This document shows, piece after piece, positions 15,680 through 23,742 of a DNA stretch of 64,000 nt. The translations under genes and the position numbers were made by a program. Below the pieces are notes generated by a model. That model was not told the origin of the DNA and did not search any database. It saw nothing but the letters and a program-made list of their open reading frames with translations. Source of the stretch: Algoriphagus boseongensis (GTDB lineage: Bacteria > Bacteroidota > Bacteroidia > Cytophagales > Cyclobacteriaceae); the NCBI RefSeq assembly GCF_004362805.1, contig NZ_SNYF01000006.1, forward strand, positions 248,001-312,000, read 5' to 3'. Each line of letters opens with the position of its first letter. Position 1 is the stretch's first letter.

Positions 15680-16897
15680 ATGAAGATCCAAGATTTCCAT
15701 CTTAGCTATTGCAGCAATATTCATCCTGGGGAGACTTGGGATGCCACTTTTCAAAACCTCAAAATTTATATCCCAGAGGTTAGAAATCGCCTGAAATTCA
15801 AAGGCCCATTTGGGATAGGATTAAGGCTATCCAATGAAGCTTCCTTGATTTTGGAAAAGCCAGAGCGGATGATGGAGTTTCAGGAATGGCTTAAAAAAGC
15901 TAATGCATACGTCTTTACGCTCAATTGTTTTCCTTACGGAGGCTTTCACCGAACTAAGGTTAAAGAGAAGGTTCATGCACCAGATTGGACAACTGAGGAA
16001 AGAAAAAATTATACCCTTCGCAGTTTTAGAATTTTAGAAAAACTCCTTCCTGAAGGAATGGAAGGTGGTATATCCACTTCACCGATTTCATATAGGCATT
16101 GGTTTAAATCTGAAGCAAAGCTTCAAGATGCGTTGGAAAAGGCTACGCTTAATTTCTTGGAAGTGGTGGAGGAATTGGCTAGGATCCATAAAGAGGCAGG
16201 CAAACTTTTGCACTTGGACATTGAGCCGGAGCCGGATGGAATTTTGGAAAATTCCGATGAATTGCTTGACTTTTTTTCCAGCTGGTTGGTACCAAAAGGG
16301 AAAAAGTTTTTCCAAGAAAAACTGAGTTTGAGCGAATCAGAGGCTGAAATTTTAATCAAAAGGCATCTTCAGGTTTGTTACGATGTTTGTCATTTTGCCA
16401 TCGTCTATGAAAAGCCAGAAGACACCTTTGCAAAGTTTGAAAGCGCTGGAATCAAAGTTGGTAAAATTCAGATTTCGGCAGCGTTAAAGGTTTTGATTCC
16501 AGATTCTGCTAATGAGCGATTTAGCTTAAGCAAAAGACTCGAGGAGTTTGCAGAATCTACGTACCTCCACCAGGTTGTGGCCAGAAAGACAAAAGAAGGA
16601 TTAAACTCCTATCCTGATCTTCCCCAAGCCTTGGAATACTTACCTAAAACCAAAGAGCAAGAGTGGAGAATCCATTTTCATGTTCCTGTCTTTTTGGAAA
16701 ATTACGGTTCATTTAACTCCACCCAGGAAGAAATTTCGATTGTACTCAAACAAATTTTATCCAATCCAGAAATAACTCAACATTTGGAAGTGGAGACCTA
16801 TACCTGGGAAGTTCTCCCAGAAGAAACGCACCTGACCATCGGTGATTCTATCGCTAGGGAATTACAATGGGTGATTGGTGAGATGAAGGATGAGTAG
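15680..16897 (+). CDS. eboE: EboE, metabolite traffic protein (TIM-barrel, sugar isomerase-like)
   Basis: 405 residues, cytoplasmic, related to xylose-isomerase-like TIM barrels. LHLDIEPEPDG near residues 178-188, CYDVCHFAI near 235-243 and WRIHFHVPVF near 331-340 look like a metal site built from Glu, Asp and His. The N-terminal IQDFHLSYCSNIHPGE is characteristic of the EboE family. It follows eboD by 9 bases. The family name reflects its link to metabolite transport in cyanobacteria; its reaction is unknown. Confidence 0.88.
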   Translation: MKIQDFHLSYCSNIHPGETWDATFQNLKIYIPEVRNRLKFKGPFGIGLRLSNEASLILEKPERMMEFQEWLKKANAYVFTLNCFPYGGFHRTKVKEKVHAPDWTTEERKNYTLRSFRILEKLLPEGMEGGISTSPISYRHWFKSEAKLQDALEKATLNFLEVVEELARIHKEAGKLLHLDIEPEPDGILENSDELLDFFSSWLVPKGKKFFQEKLSLSESEAEILIKRHLQVCYDVCHFAIVYEKPEDTFAKFESAGIKVGKIQISAALKVLIPDSANERFSLSKRLEEFAESTYLHQVVARKTKEGLNSYPDLPQALEYLPKTKEQEWRIHFHVPVFLENYGSFNSTQEEISIVLKQILSNPEITQHLEVETYTWEVLPEETHLTIGDSIARELQWVIGEMKDE

Positions 16898-16908
16898 GAA
16901 GATCAGAG

Positions 16909-17034
16909 AATTTACGAATTCAGATTTACGACCTTAAACTGAACTTCAAGCCTAATCCTATAAGTAGATAGTCTTTGGAAACTAGGGTTGAATTCATCAT
17001 GCCTCTCGTAAATCATAAATCAAAAATCGTAATT
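16909..17034. repeat. Imperfect inverted repeat between eboE and eboF
   Basis: aatttacgaattcagatttacga (16909 onward, 23 bases) is an imperfect inverse of the block at 17006-17034 that begins tcgtaaatcataaatc. Both match the TTACGA/TCGTAAA phrases often seen in Bacteroidota intergenic insertions. It fills most of the 178-base gap that separates eboF from the tightly packed eboA-E. Confidence 0.55.
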
Positions 17035-17075
17035 AAGAGATAATTTAATTTGGCTTCGCCGAATGATTTTAAACC

Positions 17076-18446
17076 ATGAAAAAAACTGTAGTCCTAGATA
17101 TTGTGGCCCTTTCTTCCCGAGTTATTGGTGAGCACACTCCATTTTTGAAGCAGTGGATTGATTCGAAGCAAAAAGCCATTGTTGAGCCAGTTTTACCAGC
17201 AGTGACTTGCTCGGCTCAATCGGTTTATTTGACAGGAAAATGGCCAACTGAAAACGGAATCGTGGGAAATGGTTGGTATTTCCAGGATGAATGTGAGATC
17301 AAATTTTGGAGGCAATCCAATAAATTGGTTCAGACTGAAAAAATCTGGGATATCCTCAGAAAGGAAAATCCGGATTTTACTGTCGCCAATCTATTTTGGT
17401 GGTACAACATGTATTCTACGGCGGATTATGCGGTTACACCTAGGCCTCTTTATCCTGCTGATGGACGTAAACTCCCAGATTGCCATACTCAACCCATGGG
17501 ACTTCGGGACCGCCTGCAATCTGAGTTGGGCCAGTTTCCCCTTTTCACTTTTTGGGGGCCAAATACCACGATTGAATCCAGCAAATGGATTGCTGAGGCT
17601 GCAAAAAAGGTGGAGGAATGGTATCAGCCAACCTTGAACTTGATCTACATTCCGCATCTGGATTATAACCTGCAGAAATATGGAATCGATTTTTCCAAAA
17701 TCTCCAAGGATCTTCGAGAAGTAGACGACTTGGCCAAGGATCTGATCACTTTTTTTGAGAATCGGGGAATTCAGGTCATTCTACTTTCTGAATATGGAAT
17801 AACTTCAGTTAATCGTCCTGTTCATTTGAATCGAATTTTCAAGGAAAAAGGCTGGATTCAGGTAAAAAATGAACTAGGCTTGGAAACCCTAGATGCGGGC
17901 ACTTCGGCCGTCTTTGCAGTGGCGGATCACCAAGTAGCTCATGTCCATGTCAACGATCCCTCCAAACTCGCTGAAGTCAAAGCTTTATTGGAAAAAACGC
18001 CAGGTGTGGAAAAAGTCCTCGATGCAGAGGGTAAAAAAGACTACCATCTTGATCACGAACGATCAGGAGATTTAGTCGTGATAGCCGATGCTGATTCCTG
18101 GTTTACCTATTATTTCTGGTTAGACGATTCCAAGGCGCCAGATTATGCGAGATGTGTTGATATCCACCGAAAGCCTGGATATGATCCCGTGGAGCTTGTA
18201 CTCGATCCAGCTATCAAGATTCCGATTCTGAAAATCGGAGCGAAAGTGCTCAAGAAAAAGCTAGGCTTTCGCTACCTGATGGATGTGATACCTTTGGATG
18301 CAACCTTAGTCAAAGGGGCACATGGAAGAATACCGGAATCGGACTTGGATAAACCGATTTTTGTGTCTGCAAAGGGGGAAGATCTAGATCAAAAAATCGA
18401 AGCGATTACTGTCTTTGATTTAATAATTAAGGCTATTAAGGATTAG
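17076..18446 (+). CDS. eboF: EboF, alkaline-phosphatase-superfamily protein without signal peptide
   Basis: 456 residues, no signal peptide. Superfamily landmarks are the first Asp in VVLDIVAL, the nucleophile region LPAVTCSAQSVYLTG (Thr about 48), HLDYNLQKYG near 191, LSEYGI near 236 and KGAHGRIPESD near 412. Where secreted relatives have a D-H-G metal motif this one has E-Y-G, so one metal site is altered. The position after eboE fits the phosphodiesterase-type last gene of ebo clusters. A cytoplasmic phosphatase or phosphodiesterase acting on a pathway intermediate is inferred. Its stop overlaps the convergent HD gene by 4 bases. Confidence 0.85.
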   Translation: MKKTVVLDIVALSSRVIGEHTPFLKQWIDSKQKAIVEPVLPAVTCSAQSVYLTGKWPTENGIVGNGWYFQDECEIKFWRQSNKLVQTEKIWDILRKENPDFTVANLFWWYNMYSTADYAVTPRPLYPADGRKLPDCHTQPMGLRDRLQSELGQFPLFTFWGPNTTIESSKWIAEAAKKVEEWYQPTLNLIYIPHLDYNLQKYGIDFSKISKDLREVDDLAKDLITFFENRGIQVILLSEYGITSVNRPVHLNRIFKEKGWIQVKNELGLETLDAGTSAVFAVADHQVAHVHVNDPSKLAEVKALLEKTPGVEKVLDAEGKKDYHLDHERSGDLVVIADADSWFTYYFWLDDSKAPDYARCVDIHRKPGYDPVELVLDPAIKIPILKIGAKVLKKKLGFRYLMDVIPLDATLVKGAHGRIPESDLDKPIFVSAKGEDLDQKIEAITVFDLIIKAIKD

Positions 18447-19024
18447 TCCAGGCCTAATCTCTTTTTCACCTTAAGCAAATTTTCCTGCTTCTTGGGTTCT
18501 CGGTTTACTTGGCAATATTTGGTATGGTAATGGTGTTTTTCCATAAATACCAATTGTAGTTCATCCCAGGCTCTTTCGGTGAAATTTGGATTGAAATGTT
18601 TTAATTCAATGAAAAGTGTTTCACCGATTTGCTCAAAAAGGTCCGTTCCTAAATATTCTAGGTCTGCATCAGCTAAAATGTTTTCCAGATCATTTGTAGG
18701 GCTTTGTGGGATTTTGGTAGCCATGATCATCCCATAAATCTTTTCCAAGTCTTCTTTGGAATAGTCCTTACTTAAATAACCCTCCGCAATTTTGCAGCCT
18801 TTCTCTTCATGGTCTTTTGGGTTATCGATAAATCCCGTGTCATGGAATAAAGCAGCTAATTTCAATAGCTCCATTTCCTTGGCTGTTATTCCAGTTTTTT
18901 CTGCTAAGTAAATAGCACGGCTCAATACATAATTGGTATGCTCCAAATTATGATAGGTCAAGTGGGAAGGAAGTTTTTCCAGAATATCCCGATAGACAAT
19001 ATGTTGAATTTCTTCAAAAACCAT
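18443..19024 (-). CDS. HD-domain phosphohydrolase
   Basis: 193 residues with an HD metal-binding set: YHNLEH (His near 24-29), ALFHDTGFID (the HD doublet near residue 61) and a downstream Asp in LADADLEYLG. This fold hydrolyses phosphomonoesters, nucleotides or cyclic dinucleotides; the substrate cannot be told. Its start codon overlaps the stop of the upstream yitT-like gene by one base, so the two are co-transcribed. Confidence 0.85.
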   Translation of the reverse strand: MVFEEIQHIVYRDILEKLPSHLTYHNLEHTNYVLSRAIYLAEKTGITAKEMELLKLAALFHDTGFIDNPKDHEEKGCKIAEGYLSKDYSKEDLEKIYGMIMATKIPQSPTNDLENILADADLEYLGTDLFEQIGETLFIELKHFNPNFTERAWDELQLVFMEKHHYHTKYCQVNREPKKQENLLKVKKRLGLD

Positions 19025-19917
19025 CAGTTGTGTTTGCTTCCGATTTGTTTGATAATACCTCCCTTAACTTCTTTGATCGTTTGAACATAAAAGAATGCTT
19101 TTGGGTCTATTTGCTGTATGGCTAATTTCATTCTATGTACCTCCAGTCGAGTCACGACAGTCATGATGATGTCGCATGGATGGTGGATGTGAAACGTCTC
19201 CGGTAAATAGCCTCTTTCTCCTTTATAGACTGAAATCGCTTTGCCAAATTCTTTCACAATAAGCTCTTTTACTTTTTCATCCTCTTTCGAAATAATCGTC
19301 AAGGCGGTGTACTCTTCAAATCCTTCCACTACATAATCAGTCATTTTGATTGCAGTGAAATAGGTCAATATAGAATACATCGCAGCTTCTATCCCGAAAA
19401 ACCATGCCGCAAATAACATGATCAGTGAATTTAAGAATATAGTGATCTCGCTTGCAGATAGCGCAGAGTTCTTTTGGAATAAAGCCGTAATCACCTCAAA
19501 GCCATCGATTAAGCCACCTCCCCGGATAATTAACCCAATTCCAACACCCATTAAAACCCCTCCAAATACGGCAATTAGAACTTTGTCTTCAGTAACTGCA
19601 GGGACATCCAAAAAATGCAGGACTAGAGTAAGAAGAAAGACTGAAAAAGCGGATTGAACTGTAAAAGTCTTTCCGATTTTTTTCCAGGCTACAAAAAAGA
19701 AAGGAAGATTGATCAAGACCAAAAGTAGGTTCAGGTTTACATCATAGTTCAGATTCACGATAATAGCAATACCTGTCACTCCACCATCCAAGAATTTGTT
19801 GGGAAGCATAAATGCTTCCAGCGCAATAGAAGCGCAGATCACCCCAAGCAAGATCGAAACCAAGGACATGGGGTTAAAAATGGCTTTCCAATTGACTGAT
19901 TCTTTGTCTAAACTCAT
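19024..19917 (-). CDS. YitT-family membrane protein (DUF161/DUF2179)
   Basis: 297 residues with five to six hydrophobic segments in the first about 200 residues, including FLDGGVTGIAIIVN and GGGLIDGFEVI, which match the YitT repeat. A soluble C-terminal DUF2179 domain follows (LTIISKEDEKVKELIV...). The family is widespread, located in the inner membrane and of unproven function. It is translationally linked to the HD protein. The start is the ATG at 19917. Confidence 0.88.
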   Translation of the reverse strand: MSLDKESVNWKAIFNPMSLVSILLGVICASIALEAFMLPNKFLDGGVTGIAIIVNLNYDVNLNLLLVLINLPFFFVAWKKIGKTFTVQSAFSVFLLTLVLHFLDVPAVTEDKVLIAVFGGVLMGVGIGLIIRGGGLIDGFEVITALFQKNSALSASEITIFLNSLIMLFAAWFFGIEAAMYSILTYFTAIKMTDYVVEGFEEYTALTIISKEDEKVKELIVKEFGKAISVYKGERGYLPETFHIHHPCDIIMTVVTRLEVHRMKLAIQQIDPKAFFYVQTIKEVKGGIIKQIGSKHN

Positions 19918-20067
19918 TTAAGGGGAAAGAAAAAAAAGAATAAAGGGTAACTAGTTACTTCGAATGTCATCATAAAATCTATCAAAACCCAAAAAAGAAC
20001 CTATTAATTATCTTGGATATATTATTAAAAATCAAGGTTTCTGGAAAGTTTTTTCCAAAAAAAGATC

Positions 20068-20670
20068 TCAATCTAAGCGTGGTAAGCTCAATTTATATTT
20101 CATCGCAATTAATCGAATGGAAATAATTATGCTCATGGAAATAAGCAGATTGTAGCTTCTTTCTAAGCCTAAATAACTGAGAACTAAATAAATCACGGCT
20201 CCTGCCAAGCAAGCCGAAGCATAAATTTCTTTTCTGAAAAGTATTGGGATATCATTCGTCAGTGTGTCCCGAATCACTCCACCCATCACTGCAGAAAACA
20301 TTCCCATAATTGCAGCGATTTCAGGTCGTACTCCTAGACTTAGCGCCTTTTCTACTCCCAATACGGTGAAAAATCCAATTCCCAAGGTGTCAAAAAGGAA
20401 AAAGGTCTTCCTCAAGCGGCTCAGTAAATTGGGAAATATGAAAGCAGCCACCACGCCAAGCAAAATGGCATACAAGAAATGGATGTCTCCAATCCACACC
20501 AAAGGATAACTATCCAACAAAATGTCTCTTAGTGTTCCCCCGCCTATCGCTGTGATAAATCCAGTAAATCCCGCACCAAATAAATCATGCTCTTTTTCCC
20601 TTACTGCCAATGCTCCGGAAATGGCAAAAACAAAGGTTCCTACAAGTTCTAAAGCATATTGAAGTTCCAT
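20068..20670 (-). CDS. TRIC-type cation channel family protein (YicG/UPF0126)
   Basis: 200 residues with seven hydrophobic segments. It shows the duplicated glycine-rich motifs of bacterial TRIC channels: GFITAIGGGTLRDILL near 36-51 and SAVMGGVIRDTL near 126-137. Prokaryotic TRIC proteins are trimeric monovalent-cation channels of the inner membrane. It lies 23 bases after the methyltransferase gene on the same strand and is probably the last gene of a patatin-methyltransferase-TRIC operon. Confidence 0.9.
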   Translation of the reverse strand: MELQYALELVGTFVFAISGALAVREKEHDLFGAGFTGFITAIGGGTLRDILLDSYPLVWIGDIHFLYAILLGVVAAFIFPNLLSRLRKTFFLFDTLGIGFFTVLGVEKALSLGVRPEIAAIMGMFSAVMGGVIRDTLTNDIPILFRKEIYASACLAGAVIYLVLSYLGLERSYNLLISMSIIISIRLIAMKYKLSLPRLD

Positions 20671-20693
20671 GGCTTTGGGCTTTTGGTCAAAAT

Positions 20694-21317
20694 TTAATGA
20701 GATGAGTTTTTCTCCAGGATAAATACACCCATTTCTCTAAGATTGGGCAAATGAACCGTCTTGGGATTTTCTAAATGGGTAAATCCCATTGTCTCCAGTT
20801 TTTCTAGCTGATCAGGAAAAAGAACAAACCGTTCCGAACCGTCAGGAAGAAGGAATCTTCCCTTCCCCAATTCTTGAATTTGATCATTGATTCCTCCAAA
20901 GGCAGTACACATTCTAAACCAGAATATCCCTTTGGGTTTAAGGACCCGATGAATTTCACCGATCATTTGGAAGAAATTATCCACATCGCTTGCAAAATGT
21001 AAAACGGCCGAACAGATCACTGCATCAAATGCCCCTTGGTGAAAAGGAATTTCTTCCATTCTCCCAAACTGAAATCTGTGAGAATCAAAATCAGGATTTA
21101 AGGATTTGGACATGTACCTGCAGTATTGGATAGCTGTCTCGTTTGGATCTATGCCAAAGATCTGATAGCCTTTTTGAATGAAATAGACCGAGTTTCTTCC
21201 CTCACCGCAGCCTGCATCTAGAATTTTCATTTCTTTGGAAAATCGTCCTTTTAGAATCTGATCTAAAAGATAGATATCCACATTTCCCAGTAGCCGGTTT
21301 AATTCACTGATCTCCAT
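20694..21317 (-). CDS. Class I SAM-dependent methyltransferase
   Basis: About 207 residues from the ATG at 21317 (an ATG at 21341 would add eight). Motif I is ILDAGCGEGRNSVYF with the glycine-rich SAM loop, followed by IFGIDPNETAI (acidic residue for ribose), FDAVICSAVLHF and a post-motif helix VLKPKGIFWFR. The fold is the UbiE/TehB-like type. The substrate is unknown. It overlaps the upstream patatin gene by 14 bases (38 with the longer start), so it is co-translated with that gene. Confidence 0.88.
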   Translation of the reverse strand: MEISELNRLLGNVDIYLLDQILKGRFSKEMKILDAGCGEGRNSVYFIQKGYQIFGIDPNETAIQYCRYMSKSLNPDFDSHRFQFGRMEEIPFHQGAFDAVICSAVLHFASDVDNFFQMIGEIHRVLKPKGIFWFRMCTAFGGINDQIQELGKGRFLLPDGSERFVLFPDQLEKLETMGFTHLENPKTVHLPNLREMGVFILEKNSSH

Positions 21318-22227
21318 CTTCAAGTCGGTTAAGTGCTTCAACTGCCTTCCGCCTACCTATTTCTATCATCTCAGCCGATCGGTGAAACTCTAAAGTTCCG
21401 GCCTGTTTTCTTGAAATTTTGATCAGGATATCCACTGGATGTTTTTCTACCAAAAGTTCACAAAAGCGGTCCTGCAGTAAATCAAATGACCGAGTTATTA
21501 AATCCAGAGAGGAATAGGATTTAGATTTTTCTTTTGGACTTTCATCGGGGAAAAACTGGCTCATTTTCTTTTGATATTCCTTCAGCCATTTGGGTAGTTT
21601 GAGAAAAGAATGGCCTTCTGCATCTTTTTTTGGAGGTTCCATGAAGCAGTCCTCCGGTCCATTCACGTCCACCACAATCAATAAATTTTCTTCCTGCTTA
21701 TCCAACATGGAAATAGGAACCGGATTTACCACTCCTCCGTCGATAAATTCTCTCTCCAAATATCTAGCAGGTTGAAAAACACTGGGAATGCTTCCAGAGG
21801 CCCTAATAGCTGAGTAAAGCGACCCTTTTCTAAAAATGTACTCCTTTCCGCTTTTAAAATCTACAGCATTACAAGAGAAAGGAATTCTCAAATCTTCAAT
21901 AGGACGGTCAGGAACCACTTTTTTAAGTGCATTGTAGACCTTTTCACCTTTAATGAACCCTCGGCTTGAAAAGGTGAAGTCCATCAGGGAAAAGACATCG
22001 ATTCGATCCAGATTACAGATCCAATCTTTGAATTCAGGCATTTTGCCTGCGGCAAACATACCTCCAACCAAAGCCCCTGCCGAGCAACCGGCTATCTCCT
22101 CAATTTCATATCCTCTTTTTTCCAACTCCTCGATCACACCAACATGAGCTAAACCTCTCGCTCCACCACTGCTCAAAACCAATGAAACTTTTTTGTTTTT
22201 TGCCATATCTTTAGGAGGAAAAATCAC
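21304..22227 (-). CDS. Patatin-like phospholipase (RssA/YlbK type)
   Basis: 307 residues. Catalytic features of bacterial patatins: oxyanion loop [12 protein letters not shown] (about 19-30), nucleophile motif GCSAG with Ser at 49, and the dyad Asp in [11 protein letters not shown]. There is no signal peptide, so it is a cytoplasmic lipid acyl hydrolase. The start may be the inner ATG seven codons in ([10 protein letters not shown]), which fits the family N-terminus better. First gene of a leftward three-gene operon, divergent from the VOC gene. Confidence 0.9.
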   Translation of the reverse strand: MIFPPKDMAKNKKVSLVLSSGGARGLAHVGVIEELEKRGYEIEEIAGCSAGALVGGMFAAGKMPEFKDWICNLDRIDVFSLMDFTFSSRGFIKGEKVYNALKKVVPDRPIEDLRIPFSCNAVDFKSGKEYIFRKGSLYSAIRASGSIPSVFQPARYLEREFIDGGVVNPVPISMLDKQEENLLIVVDVNGPEDCFMEPPKKDAEGHSFLKLPKWLKEYQKKMSQFFPDESPKEKSKSYSSLDLITRSFDLLQDRFCELLVEKHPVDILIKISRKQAGTLEFHRSAEMIEIGRRKAVEALNRLEDGDQ

Positions 22228-22254
22228 CTATACCTATCAACGAAATTAATCATT

Positions 22255-22677
22255 ATGAGCGAATTCAAACCTTTTCACCTTGCCTTTCCTATTCGTGACA
22301 TTGAGGAAACCAGAAAGTTTTACGGGGATTTATTAGGCTGCGACATTGGTAGAAGTACTGACAAGTGGATAGATTTCAACTTTTTTGGTCACCAGCTATC
22401 TGCACATATCAAGCCTGAAGAATTGGCAAATGCCAAAACCAATGAGGTAGATGGAAAAAATGTACCCGTAAGGCATTTTGGCGCAATTCTAGGATGGGAA
22501 GAATGGCATAATTTGGCTGATAAGCTTAAGGATCATGGAATTCAATTCGTAATTGAGCCCTACATCCGTTTCAAAGGCGAGGTAGGTGAGCAGGCTACCA
22601 TGTTTTTCCTAGATCCATGTGGAAATGCCTTGGAATTTAAATCATTCCAAGATCCTTCTCAGATTTTTGCGAAATAA
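22255..22677 (+). CDS. VOC (glyoxalase/dioxygenase) family protein
   Basis: 140 residues, one VOC module pair. [20 protein letters not shown] starts the first beta-alpha-beta unit with a potential metal His, and the second ends in [15 protein letters not shown] with the terminal Glu ligand. The protein matches a stand-alone dioxygenase/glyoxalase-like family of unknown substrate. First of three rightward genes spaced by 8 and 1 bases, suggesting an operon with a PLP enzyme and a beta-lactamase-like lipoprotein. Confidence 0.85.
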   Translation: MSEFKPFHLAFPIRDIEETRKFYGDLLGCDIGRSTDKWIDFNFFGHQLSAHIKPEELANAKTNEVDGKNVPVRHFGAILGWEEWHNLADKLKDHGIQFVIEPYIRFKGEVGEQATMFFLDPCGNALEFKSFQDPSQIFAK

Positions 22678-22685
22678 TCGAAGAC

Positions 22686-23741
22686 TTGAAACCTTTTCAC
22701 TTAGATCAAAAGCTGGATAGGATAGTCCAGATTCAGGGAAAGTCATATTACTTTTTCTCTGGTACTTCCTATTTGGGAATTGGTCAAAGAAAAGAATATG
22801 AGGAGGTTTTACTTAAAAATATACAACGCTGGGGAAGTAATCATGGCCTCAGTCGGGCGAATAACGTTCGATTGAGTGTTTTCCTTGAGTTTGAGGAGTT
22901 TTTTGCAAATCAGGCAGGAGCAGCTTCTGGGGCGGTAGTTAGTTCAGGGTACTTGGCTGGAATTGCAGCCTGGCAATGGCTATACCCAAATGCTGATCAA
23001 TGTTGGATTGCACCTGATACCCATGCAGCGATATTACCTTTGAATATCAAACCTGATATTCAATTTAATTTTACACAATGGAAAAAGAAGTGTTTGGAGT
23101 TATCTGATAGACTTTCCTCCCAAAGGATTTTTATTTTAGGAAATGCTGTTGATCCTCTCAAAGCTCAAATTCATGAATACAACTGGATTGCTGAGATAGC
23201 CAAAAAACATGAGGTCACGCTCTTGATTGATGATAGTCATGCTTTTGGGGTATTGGGAGAAAGTGTGTTTGGGACTTATAAAAAGCATTCCAGCCCTTCT
23301 TATAATTTGATGGTTTCAGGATCCTTGGGAAAAGGTTTGGGGATGCCAGCGGGAATTATTCTTGGAAATGAAAAAACAATCGAAGGAATAAAATCCCAAG
23401 CCATTTTTATCGGGGCTTCTCCTGGTTCTCCAGCAAATCTTCAAACTTTCTTGGATACCCAAGATCTGCACAGTGCCCAGTTTCAAAAATTAAAAGAACT
23501 ATGCCGCTTGTTCTTTGATGAAACGGAAGAGTTATCCACAATTTCTGGTGTTCCGGAATTCCCGGCATTTATCTATCAGGATGAAACCTGGACAGATCGA
23601 TTGGAAAATTTAGGCTTTATAACTTCCTCTTTTTCTTATCCAACCGCCCAAAGCCCAAAGGTCAATAGGATTGTAATCTCTGGATTTCATGAAAAGGAAG
23701 ATGTCTTTTCTCTTTTGTCAGTAATAAAATCACTTCATTAA
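22686..23741 (+). CDS. PLP-dependent alpha-oxoamine-synthase-like enzyme (fold type I)
   Basis: 351 residues starting at TTG. It resembles 8-amino-7-oxononanoate synthase and glycine C-acetyltransferase: SGTSYLGIGQ, GSNHGLSRANN (substrate loop), DDSHAFGVLGE (Asp and His that stack on PLP) and VSGSLGKGLGMPAG with the Schiff-base lysine near residue 216. It is shorter than BioF (about 385) and has no biotin genes near, so BioF itself is doubtful. It sits 8 bases after the VOC gene and 1 base before the next. No ATG lies near the start, making TTG the likely initiator. Confidence 0.8.
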   Translation: MKPFHLDQKLDRIVQIQGKSYYFFSGTSYLGIGQRKEYEEVLLKNIQRWGSNHGLSRANNVRLSVFLEFEEFFANQAGAASGAVVSSGYLAGIAAWQWLYPNADQCWIAPDTHAAILPLNIKPDIQFNFTQWKKKCLELSDRLSSQRIFILGNAVDPLKAQIHEYNWIAEIAKKHEVTLLIDDSHAFGVLGESVFGTYKKHSSPSYNLMVSGSLGKGLGMPAGIILGNEKTIEGIKSQAIFIGASPGSPANLQTFLDTQDLHSAQFQKLKELCRLFFDETEELSTISGVPEFPAFIYQDETWTDRLENLGFITSSFSYPTAQSPKVNRIVISGFHEKEDVFSLLSVIKSLH

Positions 23742-23742
23742 T

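Noticed and set aside
22686..23741. Biotin synthesis enzyme BioF
   Set aside because: The chain is short, no bioABCD genes are near, and the neighbours are unrelated; only the wider family is supported.
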